Shown here: positions 1-7,644 of the stretch, in pieces
Layout of the letters: each line of letters opens with the position of its first letter
Numbering within the stretch: the stretch's first letter is position 1
NCBI GenBank assembly: GCA_934661375.1
Contig: CAKUJH010000001.1
Location: forward strand, 133,014-197,013
DNA: 64,000 nucleotides
Direction of reading: 5' to 3'
Source: an uncultured Victivallales bacterium
GTDB taxonomy: Bacteria > Verrucomicrobiota > Lentisphaeria > Victivallales > UBA1829
Program-made: the position numbers and the translations under genes
Notes under the pieces: generated by a model
The model's input: only the letters and a program-made list of their open reading frames with translations
The model's database searches: none
What the model was told of the DNA's origin: nothing

Positions 1-429
1 ATGCGCAGTGTTGTCTGCCGCGCCTATGAACAGATCCGCGACACCGGCAAGGTGAAACTGTTCAAATCCTACCGTCCGGAATATGCCGATGGCGAACAGA
101 AACGCGATTTCATTTATGTCAAGGACGCCGTGGAAATGGTCATGTTCCTGCTGAAGAACAACTGTCACGGCATTTACAACATCGGCAGCGGACGGGCGGA
201 AACCTGGAATTCGCTGGCGGGAGCGGTCTTCAAGGCGATGAACAAACCGGTGAACATCGAATATATCGACATGCCGGATTTCCTGCGCGGCAAATATCAG
301 TATTACACCTGCGCAGACATTTCCAAGCTCCGGAATGCCGGTTATACGGCAGAAGTTACTCCGCTGGAAGATACCGTGGCGGATTACATCTGCAATTACA
401 CTTCCTGCGGAAAATTTCTCGGCGACTGA
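1..429 (+). CDS. hldD: ADP-L-glycero-D-manno-heptose 6-epimerase, C-terminal part (window edge)
   Basis: C-terminal 142 residues of an extended short-chain dehydrogenase epimerase; the gene begins before the window, so the ATG at base 1 is probably internal. The stretch RDFIYVKDAVEMVMFLL, the GIYNIGSGRAETWNSLA block and DMPDFLRGKYQYYTCADISKL are the conserved substrate-domain motifs of HldD (RfaD/GmhD), which inverts C6'' of ADP-D-glycero-heptose for LPS inner core. gmhA, from the same heptose pathway, lies at 26.6-27.2 kb, which agrees with this call. The stop at 427-429 runs into a 14-bp palindrome (428-441) followed by four T, a possible weak terminator between this gene and convergent miaA. 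Confidence 0.88.
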   Translation: MRSVVCRAYEQIRDTGKVKLFKSYRPEYADGEQKRDFIYVKDAVEMVMFLLKNNCHGIYNIGSGRAETWNSLAGAVFKAMNKPVNIEYIDMPDFLRGKYQYYTCADISKLRNAGYTAEVTPLEDTVADYICNYTSCGKFLGD

Positions 430-444
430 TTTCCGGAAATCTTT

Positions 445-1383
445 TCAAAATCCGCAATGACGGCGGACAGCCTGGATCAGACAGTCTGTCGTCTGCGGCA
501 TGGCAAGCCGGACTGCTTCCGGGTGCTGGGTTCGGAACCAGGTGTTCTGACGGCGGGCAAACTGCCAGGTTGCCGTAACGATCCGTTCCGGCAGTTCCTG
601 CCGGGAAAGCTGCCCGGTCAAATAAGACGCAATTTCTTTATAACCAAGCACTTGCCATGCTGTCGGCGCGGAGTGCAGACCGTTTTTCAGAAAATGTTCC
701 GCTTCCTCAATCCAGCCGGAGCGGAGCATTTCACCGCACCGCAGTTCTATCCGGCGGCGCAGTTCCGCATTTTCCCAGACCAGCACAAAGGAACAGGCGT
801 CCGGACGCGGCGGGGTCTGTTTCCAGCGTTCCTGCAAACGGCACATGGGTTGTCCGGAAAGCAGAAAAACTTCCCTTGCCCGCAGAAGTTTGCGCCGGTT
901 GGAGGAAAATTTCGCAACGTCTTCCGGGTTATCCTGTTCCATCAGAGAACACAGTTCCGGATAATGCTCGTCATTGTCATATTTCCGATCCAGTTCCCCG
1001 CGCAGAACCGGGTCGGCAGGAAGCGGATCCAGCCCGTACATCAATGCGCGCAGATACAGACCGGTTCCCCCCGCAATGACCGGAAGTTTTTTCCGTGCGC
1101 GGATATCTGAAACACAGGATTCCGCTTCTTTCAGAAAACGGAACACGTCATATTTTTCTGTAATATCGGCAATATCAACCAGATGATGAGGAACTGCCGC
1201 CTGTTCAGACGGTAAAGGTTTGGCGGTTCCGATATTCAGTCCGCGGTAAATCTGCATGGAATCGGCGGAAACGATTTCCCCGCGGAAAGCAGACGCCAGC
1301 GCCAAAGCCAGCGCACTCTTGCCGGAAGCCGTCGGTCCCATGATGACCGGAAAACGCGGCAGATCAGTTTTTGAACTGGACAT
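445..1383 (-). CDS. miaA: tRNA dimethylallyltransferase MiaA
   Basis: 312 residues, normal for MiaA, which adds a dimethylallyl group to A37 of tRNAs reading UNN codons. A P-loop (GPTASGKSALA, about residues 16-26) is followed by DSMQIYRGLNIGTAKP and by VPHHLVDI, all signature motifs. The ATG at 1383 lies inside the end of lspA (20-bp overlap), and the P-loop starts right after it. An upstream in-frame extension to 1599 is only the antisense of lspA. Third gene of a leftward dksA-lspA-miaA unit, translationally coupled to lspA. Confidence 0.93.
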   Translation of the reverse strand: MSSSKTDLPRFPVIMGPTASGKSALALALASAFRGEIVSADSMQIYRGLNIGTAKPLPSEQAAVPHHLVDIADITEKYDVFRFLKEAESCVSDIRARKKLPVIAGGTGLYLRALMYGLDPLPADPVLRGELDRKYDNDEHYPELCSLMEQDNPEDVAKFSSNRRKLLRAREVFLLSGQPMCRLQERWKQTPPRPDACSFVLVWENAELRRRIELRCGEMLRSGWIEEAEHFLKNGLHSAPTAWQVLGYKEIASYLTGQLSRQELPERIVTATWQFARRQNTWFRTQHPEAVRLAMPQTTDCLIQAVRRHCGF

Positions 1384-1921
1384 AAGACGGCGAATCCGGA
1401 TCGGCTTTTTTATGTTCCGGACGCAGCAGCGTGGAAAGTACATAGATGAATACGCCGACACAGATGCAGGAATCCGCCACATTGAAGGACGGCCAGACAT
1501 ATCTGCCGACGTAAAACTGCAGAAAATCCACCACCGCGCCGCGGAAAATCCGGTCAACGGAGTTGCCGGCAATTCCGGACATGACCAGAAAAATCGCAAA
1601 ATAGCGTTCTTTCCAGCTGTCCGTCAGCGCACGGAGAAAAAAGAATGCCGCAGCAAAAACCATGGCGGATATCGCCAGAAGCAGCCAGTAGCGCCCCGAA
1701 AGAATCCCCCATGCCGCACCGGTGTTGGTGATATAGGTGAGATTGAAAAATCCGGGAATAACCGTTCTCCGGGCGGCAAACGGAATTTCCTTCACCACCC
1801 AGTATTTGGTCAGCTGATCCAGCCCGAAAAAAAGAAGCCCGGCGGCAAATGCGGACCAGAACACCTTCCGGTCCGCCCGCGGCACGGTCTTTTCAAAAGA
1901 GCAGAAGAATCTGTTTTCCAT
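1364..1921 (-). CDS. lspA: lipoprotein signal peptidase (signal peptidase II)
   Basis: 185 residues with four hydrophobic segments. It cleaves diacylglyceryl-modified prolipoproteins in the inner membrane. The family blocks are all visible: DQLTKYW in the first helix region, NTGAAWG, GNSVDRIFRGAVVDF with the first catalytic Asp, and WPSFNVADS with the second. It starts 6 bp after dksA and overlaps miaA by 20 bp. At least one clear substrate is in this window, the PEGA lipoprotein at 32191-33513 (lipobox LAVSC). Confidence 0.94.
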   Translation of the reverse strand: MENRFFCSFEKTVPRADRKVFWSAFAAGLLFFGLDQLTKYWVVKEIPFAARRTVIPGFFNLTYITNTGAAWGILSGRYWLLLAISAMVFAAAFFFLRALTDSWKERYFAIFLVMSGIAGNSVDRIFRGAVVDFLQFYVGRYVWPSFNVADSCICVGVFIYVLSTLLRPEHKKADPDSPSYVQFKN

Positions 1922-1927
1922 GAAGCA

Positions 1928-2575
1928 TTATCTTCTGTGGTAATAAGTGTCATCCATGGCTTCCCGCTTGGATTTGCACTTGGTGCAGTATTTGGCATAC
2001 GGCTTGGCTTCCAGACGTTTGCGCGGAATGACTTCGCCGCAGTCCAGACAAATTCCGTATTCGGAATCTTCCAGACGCTGCAGGGCTTCATCAATCATTT
2101 CCAACACATCGGCTTCATCGGAAAGCAGTCCCAGTTCAAAATCGTGACGGTAGTTGTCGGTGCCGAGATCCGCCATGTGAGTTGCCATGCCCGCACGTTC
2201 CCCCGCGGAATCCTTGCGGGAAGACAGTGCATCGTCCGAATGGAATTTGACCTGCTCGCCGAAAGCGGAACGGGCATGAAGCAGCAGGTCGCGGAAAAAC
2301 TTTTTATCCGTTTTGGAAAGGCGGAGTTTCTTCAGCGTTTCCTCTTTCCGGACAGTTTTCGCCTTGGCTGTTCCGGTTGTTTTCGGCTCTGCTTTTTTGA
2401 CAGCGGGCTTCCGGACAGCTCTGGTGGTCTCAGCGGATTCCGCTTCCGCGTTTTTCACAGTAGTTTTCCGGACAGTCCTGGCGACAGTATCACCGGAATT
2501 TTTCCGGGCTGCGGGCTTTGCCGTTCCGGTTTTTCCGGCTGCCGTCGAAATATTCTTTTTCGCATCTGTGGTCAT
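1928..2575 (-). CDS. dksA: DksA/TraR-family zinc-finger protein with long basic N-terminal tail
   Basis: 215 residues. The C-terminal ~120 residues are a DksA/TraR coiled-coil plus a four-cysteine zinc finger (CLDC ... CTKC) ending in DDTYYHRR; this family acts in the RNA polymerase secondary channel with ppGpp. The first ~80 residues are low-complexity, rich in Lys, Ala, Thr and Arg, and look like a histone-H1-like tail. The start at 2575 is chosen because GGAAGGTG sits just ahead of it; the ATG at 2590 has no ribosome-binding site. First gene of the dksA-lspA-miaA unit, with a good promoter at 2636-2664. DksA next to LspA is a common arrangement. Confidence 0.85.
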   Translation of the reverse strand: MTTDAKKNISTAAGKTGTAKPAARKNSGDTVARTVRKTTVKNAEAESAETTRAVRKPAVKKAEPKTTGTAKAKTVRKEETLKKLRLSKTDKKFFRDLLLHARSAFGEQVKFHSDDALSSRKDSAGERAGMATHMADLGTDNYRHDFELGLLSDEADVLEMIDEALQRLEDSEYGICLDCGEVIPRKRLEAKPYAKYCTKCKSKREAMDDTYYHRR

Positions 2576-2635
2576 GATCGCACCTTCCATGTTGTAAGGC
2601 GAGTCATTCGACTCATTTTTCTGGTTCAGCCCGGT

Positions 2636-2664
2636 AATATAACATGCCGCATATGAAAAATCAA
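2636..2664 (-). promoter_or_regulatory. promoter of dksA-lspA-miaA
   Basis: On the minus strand, TTGATT (2659-2664), a 17-bp spacer and TATATT (2636-2641) followed by ACC. It is about 60 bp ahead of the dksA start and matches the promoter form that recurs across this window. Confidence 0.6.
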
Positions 2665-2735
2665 GTCCTTAAAAACACATCCGGCACCGAAGAATCATTT
2701 TTTTCCGCAGAAGAAAACTTTTCGGACGCGCCCGG

Positions 2736-3023
2736 ATGCAGCTGCAAAAACGAGTTATGGGCCAGCAGACGATTTCGTCCGGGGAACCCGCTTTCGCTTC
2801 CACGCAGAGTGTTATGGGACAGCATCGGAAATCCACGCTCAAATCGGTTCAAAAGAAGCGACCGTACATCCGAAAGAAAATCCGCATCATCAGCGATGAA
2901 AGGATCCGTTTGACCATTGCCAGAACGGCGGCATACTATCCGAAGTCGCTTCGCCTGGTTACGGCGGAAGTCAAGGTCAAAAAGAAAATGACCCGAATTC
3001 AGATGTTTTTTGACTTTGCATGA
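2736..3023 (+). pseudogene. IS4-like transposase remnant
   Basis: A 95-residue open frame. Its second half (DERIRLTIARTAAYYPKSLR followed by LVTAEVKVKKKMT) resembles the central part of IS4-family transposases, where a DxxIxLT...YPKxLRxV segment leads into the second catalytic region. The similarity stops abruptly after KKMT, and neither the N-terminal domain nor the catalytic triad is present. No terminal inverted repeats are recognisable nearby. Fragment of an old insertion between the dksA operon and the sulfur-transfer operon; the call rests on recalled family motifs. Apart from this and the dksA promoter I see nothing in 2591-3189. Confidence 0.35.
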
Positions 3024-3189
3024 CAATTCCTGCTCAAACCGGCATATCCGCAAAGACGGTGTTTCTGAAAAGCGTCTCCGTCACGCTCATCTGCCGTCAA
3101 AAAATACCCTTTCTCAAAAAAATACGGGATGGCTGTGATTGATTTCTGTAAAAGCCGTGTCTGTCAAGAAAACGGAATGTCAATATTGT

Positions 3190-5574
3190 TCAGATGAACA
3201 ATGCGTTCTTTCCTTGTTTTGCAAGTTCGGCAAAGGTGGCGACCCCGGCGATTTCATCAATGTCAATCAGTTCTTCGCGGGAGATTCCCATGACGCTCAT
3301 CGCCATGTCGCAGGCGATGAAACGGACCCCTGCGGACCTGGCATCCTGAATCAGTTCCGGCAGCGTCGGAACGTTCTTTTTATTCATCACGTCTTTCATC
3401 ATCGCCGTGCCGATTCCCATCATGTTCATTTTTGAAAGTGCCAGCTTTTCCGCGCCTTTCGGCAGCATCCGGCCGAAAAGCCGGGAGATCAGGTTTTTCC
3501 TTGCATACGGCACGGGATTTTTCCGCAGGACGGAAAGTCCCCAGAAGGTGAAGAACATGTTGACCTTGACCCCGGCGGCAGCAAAGCCGCCTGCAAGGAT
3601 CATCGCGGCGAGCGCTTTGTCCAGATCATTGCTGAAAAGAACGATGGAAATGGATTGTTCAGGCGGGATACAGCTTGAACAGGGTGTCTGCGCGGGAGAG
3701 TTTCCTTTGGAGACATCCGCTTCCAGATCATCGTCGTGGTATGTCAGTCCGGAAACGGCGCAGCCTGTCCCTTTCGCCCAGTTCAGAAGATCGGTTTCAA
3801 ATGTCCGTGCAGCAATCAGGTGCAAAGAGAACCCCTCTTTTGCGTCCGCCATTGCCGCCTTCAGTTTCAGGACCGGTCCGGGACAGGCAAGCGCACGGAC
3901 GTCCAGAATCTGTGATGGAGAATTTTTCGATTTGATCCTTGCGGGGGGAGTCCCCGGTTGTTTCGGCTGGTGGTGAAACATCTTCCAGGTGAGCCATCCG
4001 CCGGAAAGATTTGCGGCGCGGAAGCCGTTCTGTTTCAGAATCCGTTCCGCAAGATAACCCCGCAATCCGACCTGACAGCAGCAGATAATCTGTTTTGTCT
4101 TATCCAGTTCGCCGAGGCGTTTGCGAAGTTCACCCAGGCGAATGTTGACCGCGCCGGGGATCGCGCCGAGTTCATTTTCCTCGGGTTCCCGGACGTCAAG
4201 GACGACGGCATCGGCGGGGATCGTATCCGGGCAGACCGCATCACTCAGTCCGGAAAGGACGTTTTCGGCGATGAATCCGGCATAATTGACCGGATCTTTT
4301 GCGCTGCTGTACGGAGGTGCGTAAGCAAGTTCCAGTTCGCCGAGCTGCGGTGCTTTCAGTCCGTTCCGCATAGCCTGGGCAATGGCGTCGATGCGTTTGT
4401 CAACGCCCTTCGCGCCGGTGATCTGCGCCCCGTAAATCGTCCCGTCCGCACCGAAGATCAGCTTCATGGCGAGACGCGCCGCGCCCGGATAATAGGATGC
4501 GCCGGACATGGGATGCAGATAGATTTTGCGGTATTCCCTGCCCATGGACTTCAAACGGGCCTCCGTATAGCCGACGCCGCCCGCGGTCAGGCGTCCGATC
4601 TTCACGACGCTGGCTCCGAGGCTGCCTCTGTACGGGACTTTGCCGCCGAGAATGTTTCCCGCGGCGATGCGTCCCTGTTTGTTTGCGGGTCCCGCCAGCG
4701 CGATGGCAGTTTTTCCGCCGAATACCGGGTCGATTACTTCAACGGCGTCGCCGGCCGCATAGATGTCCGGATTTGAGGTCTGCAAATATTCATTGACGAT
4801 GATATGTCCGCGCGGACCGCATTCCAGTCCGGCCTCTTTGGCAATGCCTGAATTGGGACGCACCCCGATGGATTCGATCACGAAGTCGGCTTTGACTTGG
4901 CTGTTATCGCTCAAAAAGGCGGTGATCCCGTCGGCGTCCTCTTCATATCCGGAAACGTTTACGCCGAGTTTAAGCGTAATGCCCATGTCGGCAAGTTCAT
5001 CCGCCAAAGCGCCGGACATCTCCGGGTCCATGGTGGGAAGCACATGATCGCCGCGCTGGATGATGGTGACGGCGAGCCCCCGTCCACGGAGGTTTTCGGC
5101 GGTTTCGAGTCCCACAAAACCCGCCCCGACGACAATCACACTTTTCGCTCCTTCGAGACGGTCCGCGATTCTGTCCATATCGCCGATCGTCCAGAGCGGG
5201 AGGATTCCGGGAGAAACATTGCCGGAGCTGTTTGGGACAGCTCCCGTGGCAAGCAGCAGTTTGTCATAGGAAAAGACTCTTTCGCCGTCCGGAGTTTTCG
5301 CCGTGACCTGTTTCTTCGCCGGATCGATGGCGATGACCTCGTGTCTCGTTCTGACTTCCACGTTCAGCCACGCGGAAAATTTTTCCGGAGACATGACCAG
5401 CAGATCGTCCCGGTCTTCGATTACCTTGCCGAGATGATAGGGCAGACCGCAGTTCGCGTAGGAAATGAATTCGCCTTTTTCAAGAAGCAGGATCTCGCTC
5501 TTTTCATCCAGTCTCCGCAATCTTGCCGCCGCGCTTGCTCCGGCTGCAACGCCGCCGATAATGATGATCTTCAT
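3190..5574 (-). CDS. CoA-disulfide-reductase-like flavoprotein fused to rhodanese, TusA and DsrE domains
   Basis: 794 residues. Domains in order: a FAD/NAD(P)H disulfide reductase (about 1-450; GGVAAGASAA dinucleotide motif, single active Cys in SYANCGLPYH at ~42, second FAD motif YAAGDAVEV), a rhodanese domain (about 460-560; Cys in CCCQVGLRGY), a TusA/SirA domain (about 575-650; ALACPGPVLKLK) and a C-terminal DsrE/DsrF-like domain (about 665-794). CoADR-rhodanese fusions reduce CoA disulfides or persulfides; TusA and DsrE pass sulfane sulfur along as protein persulfides. One chain thus carries a complete sulfur relay. The start at 5574 has GGAG upstream and begins directly with MKIIIIGG. 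Last gene of an ArsR-NifX-flavoprotein operon; cytosolic. Physiological substrate not shown. Confidence 0.85.
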   Translation of the reverse strand: MKIIIIGGVAAGASAAARLRRLDEKSEILLLEKGEFISYANCGLPYHLGKVIEDRDDLLVMSPEKFSAWLNVEVRTRHEVIAIDPAKKQVTAKTPDGERVFSYDKLLLATGAVPNSSGNVSPGILPLWTIGDMDRIADRLEGAKSVIVVGAGFVGLETAENLRGRGLAVTIIQRGDHVLPTMDPEMSGALADELADMGITLKLGVNVSGYEEDADGITAFLSDNSQVKADFVIESIGVRPNSGIAKEAGLECGPRGHIIVNEYLQTSNPDIYAAGDAVEVIDPVFGGKTAIALAGPANKQGRIAAGNILGGKVPYRGSLGASVVKIGRLTAGGVGYTEARLKSMGREYRKIYLHPMSGASYYPGAARLAMKLIFGADGTIYGAQITGAKGVDKRIDAIAQAMRNGLKAPQLGELELAYAPPYSSAKDPVNYAGFIAENVLSGLSDAVCPDTIPADAVVLDVREPEENELGAIPGAVNIRLGELRKRLGELDKTKQIICCCQVGLRGYLAERILKQNGFRAANLSGGWLTWKMFHHQPKQPGTPPARIKSKNSPSQILDVRALACPGPVLKLKAAMADAKEGFSLHLIAARTFETDLLNWAKGTGCAVSGLTYHDDDLEADVSKGNSPAQTPCSSCIPPEQSISIVLFSNDLDKALAAMILAGGFAAAGVKVNMFFTFWGLSVLRKNPVPYARKNLISRLFGRMLPKGAEKLALSKMNMMGIGTAMMKDVMNKKNVPTLPELIQDARSAGVRFIACDMAMSVMGISREELIDIDEIAGVATFAELAKQGKNALFI

Positions 5575-5593
5575 TGGTGTTTTCTCCGTATCT

Positions 5594-5986
5594 TCAGTGA
5601 CATTTTCCTCCGCCGCATCCATGCGAGCCGCAGGAATGTCCGGACTCGTGATCGTGATGGCGGCACTGAAAATCTTCATTGACTTGCAGTTTGTCCGCCA
5701 GAAACGCTTTGATGATTTCATCCACATCGCCGGACGCCCCGCCGATCAGCTTCACTCCCGCCTCGGCAAGCGCAATTTGCGCGCCTCCGCCGATCCCGCT
5801 GCAAATCAGCAGATCGATCCCGCCCTGCCGGAGGAGGCCTGCCAACGCGCCATGCCCCGTGTCTCCGCAGGACAGGATCTCCTTGGAGACCACGTTTTTG
5901 TTTTCCACGGTAAAGACAGCAAACTCCGGCGTGTGGCCGAAATGCTGAAACACCTGATTGTTTTCGCACGCAACTGCAATTTTCAT
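5594..5986 (-). CDS. NifX/NifB-like (dinitrogenase iron-molybdenum cofactor family) protein with metal-binding tail
   Basis: 130 residues. It begins MKIAVACENNQVFQHFGHTPEF, the classic start of the NifX/YhaK-like Fe-Mo-co-binding fold, with SGIGGGAQIALAEAGVKL later. Outside nitrogen fixation, these small proteins bind Fe-S or Mo clusters or act in sulfur metabolism. The C-terminus is His/Cys-rich (CRHHDHESGHSCGSHGCGG), a likely metal-binding tail. No nif genes are nearby. The ATG at 5986 follows AAGGAG at ideal spacing. It sits 58 bp after arsR and 19 bp before the sulfur-relay flavoprotein, so it probably shares their task. Confidence 0.75.
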   Translation of the reverse strand: MKIAVACENNQVFQHFGHTPEFAVFTVENKNVVSKEILSCGDTGHGALAGLLRQGGIDLLICSGIGGGAQIALAEAGVKLIGGASGDVDEIIKAFLADKLQVNEDFQCRHHDHESGHSCGSHGCGGGKCH

Positions 5987-6044
5987 TTTATACTCCTTAT
6001 CTTGTTTGATTATTTTATGAAACGACAAAACGTGTAACAAAAAA

Positions 6045-6380
6045 TCATTCCCCGCAAGTTTTGTTTTTGCGATGTTCTGCGACACATTCCAGAAATTTAC
6101 GGACGCAGTCACAGTTCAGGGAATAAAACACTTCCTTGCCGCGCTTTTCGTCCGTCACGATTCCGTTCTGCCGCAGGATCGTCAGGTGCTGGGAAATGGT
6201 GGAGTAATCCATGCCGGTCTGTTCGACGAATTCGCCGACACAATGCTCCCCGTCCAAAAGCTGCCAGGTGATCCACAGCCGGATCGGATGCCCCAGAGAT
6301 TTGAACTTTTCAGCAGGCTTGCGCCACATGTCATTTTGAAATTTTTCCATAGCCGCCGGAAATCTTTTGTTCTCAAGCAT
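6045..6380 (-). CDS. ArsR-family winged-helix repressor
   Basis: 111 residues. ArsR fold: LGHPIRLWITWQLLDGEHCVGEF leads into the recognition helix MDYSTISQHLTILRQNGIV and the wing DEKRGKEVFYSL. Cysteines at 47, 90, 92, 99 and 109 could sense thiols, persulfide or metal; the ArsR CxC pair is not complete (CVGE). The operon it heads encodes sulfur-transfer proteins, so a persulfide- or redox-sensing role is a reasonable inference. An inverted repeat between its promoter and start could be its own operator. An alternative start is the ATG at 6350. Confidence 0.82.
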   Translation of the reverse strand: MLENKRFPAAMEKFQNDMWRKPAEKFKSLGHPIRLWITWQLLDGEHCVGEFVEQTGMDYSTISQHLTILRQNGIVTDEKRGKEVFYSLNCDCVRKFLECVAEHRKNKTCGE

Positions 6381-6392
6381 GGTCCGTCCGTG

Positions 6393-6406
6393 AACAATGC
6401 TTTGTT
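6393..6406. promoter_or_regulatory. possible ArsR operator
   Basis: Inverted repeat AACAA-4-TTGTT between the arsR -10 box (6414-6419) and the arsR start (6380). Its position just after the transcription start suits autorepression. The palindrome is short, so the call is tentative. Confidence 0.35.
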
Positions 6407-6413
6407 ATTTTGT

Positions 6414-6442
6414 AATATAACATAATGTCCTGTCCATGTCAA
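6414..6442 (-). promoter_or_regulatory. promoter of the arsR-nifX-flavoprotein operon
   Basis: Minus strand: perfect TTGACA (6437-6442), 17-bp spacer, TATATT (6414-6419) followed by AC. One of the strongest promoters in the window, as expected for a gene set held down by a repressor. Confidence 0.7.
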
Positions 6443-6555
6443 GCGGAAAACAGAGAAAACAATAAAAAACTTTTCTTCTCCGCGATCTTCAAGTCTTTTT
6501 GAAAGAATTCCCGGCCTCAGATTCTGTGCGGACCAATATGGTCCTTCAATGCCGG

Positions 6556-6900
6556 TCAGACATCGGCCCCCGCATTCTTTTCACAGAAGAACATGGCGCA
6601 GTCATGCGCTCTGACGGAAGAGACAGCGGAGCCGTTTTCCACATTCTTCACCCGGTACCCGGCGGGAACCGGGAATACGCGTTCCGCATCAGTCCGGTTG
6701 AACAGTGCCAGCAGACCGTGGCCCTGTTCATCGGTACGCAGAAAACCGTCCGCATCTTCATTGGATTCAACCACCTGAAACACGGTCAGCGGCCCGTTTT
6801 CCACGATTCGGTTGAAGGCGGCGGCAAAAGATTTCAGACGCTGTTCCAGTTCCGGGGGCAGCGAGCGCAGATCTCCCGCAGTCAGCGGCGCGGGACAAGT
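6556..6900 (-). pseudogene. C-terminal remnant of a GH13-like glycosidase
   Basis: About 115 codons of open frame ending at 6556. The visible protein (LTAGDLRSLPPELEQ, then DGFLRTDEQGHGLLALFNRT and a short beta-rich tail) resembles the end of alpha-amylase-superfamily enzymes, where the last catalytic-domain helix leads into the C-terminal beta-sandwich. No catalytic residues remain, and upstream sequence stops matching near 6900. Family assignment is from motif memory only. Part of the eroded sugar-use region. Confidence 0.4.
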
Positions 6901-6958
6901 TCTTCCTGGAGTTGCTGGGCGTTGCCAAATCGTGAAGCAATTATCCGACTTTTAGGGT

Positions 6959-7102
6959 TATAACGGCGACGGCATTGATGATTTGCGGGTCCGCAACGGC
7001 AACGACCTTGCCGCGGTCATGGTTTACACCGACGGATTGGAATGGAAAGGTTTCGGCAGTGTACCGTCCGACTGGAAAACCAGTCTCGCCGGTCCGGTCT
7101 GA
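6959..7102 (+). pseudogene. C-terminal remnant of a VCBS/FG-GAP repeat protein
   Basis: A 47-codon frame reading YNGDGIDDLRVRNGNDLAAV and ending TSLAGPV. NGDGxDDLxVR is the calcium-binding loop of VCBS/FG-GAP beta-propeller repeats found in large secreted surface proteins. A TAG stop immediately upstream and the GH13-like remnant on the other strand show that the rest was deleted. A rho-independent terminator follows at 7129, consistent with a true gene end. Confidence 0.4.
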
Positions 7103-7128
7103 TCCGAGAAACATTCGGCAATGGAAGA

Positions 7129-7157
7129 AGCGCATCGGTTCCGGTGCGCTTTTTTTG
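7129..7157 (+). terminator. rho-independent terminator
   Basis: Stem AGCGCA/TGCGCT around a 10-base loop, followed by a run of T (7150-7156). It lies 26 bp after the VCBS-like remnant. From here to the ROK gene promoter (7589) I see no supported gene. Confidence 0.6.
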
Positions 7158-7588
7158 CGGATGAAACGCATGAAATGGAAACAACTGCCAAAACTCCTCG
7201 ATGCAGAAAAAAATGGTGATTTTTGCTTTGTTCCACGCTCGAATTTGACAAAGGAGCTGTCGAAAAAGCGCATTCTTCCGCCTTTTGGCAGTGCCGTCAG
7301 ATCAATCACCCGAAAACGGCGGACGTATGGAAATCATACCATGTGAAACATCTCCGCAAAAAACTGCCGGATCCAAACGTGAAACGCGGAATGCACCGGA
7401 CAGACTGTCCTTTTCAGGAAAACTATGAAAGATGATCTCTAAAAAACCGGGTGGGGAATGTTTTATGCCGTCAATTGTGCGCATCCTTCTGGATATTATC
7501 ATAGAAAAAAAGCATTAAAATATTACCATGCTTTATTTTATTATTCAATTTTATCATAGGATTCTCGTATTGAAAAAACATTTAAATC

Positions 7589-7616
7589 TTGACGTTTTAA
7601 TATTTTTGTGTATAAT
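7589..7616 (+). promoter_or_regulatory. promoter of the ROK regulator
   Basis: TTGACG (7589-7594), 16-bp spacer, TATAAT (7611-7616), in an AT-rich stretch 29 bp ahead of the ATG at 7645. Confidence 0.65.
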
Positions 7617-7644
7617 ATACACAGACAGAAAACAGGAAAAAAGC

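Noticed and set aside
457..2656. Long plus-strand open frames (217 and 466 codons) across 457-2656
   Set aside because: They lie antisense to dksA, lspA and miaA, which have clear family motifs; the plus-strand translations are low-complexity and have no start signals.
5594..5986. Nitrogen-fixation locus suggested by the NifX-like protein
   Set aside because: No nifH/D/K or nifB genes nearby; stand-alone NifX-fold proteins are widespread and the operon context is sulfur transfer.
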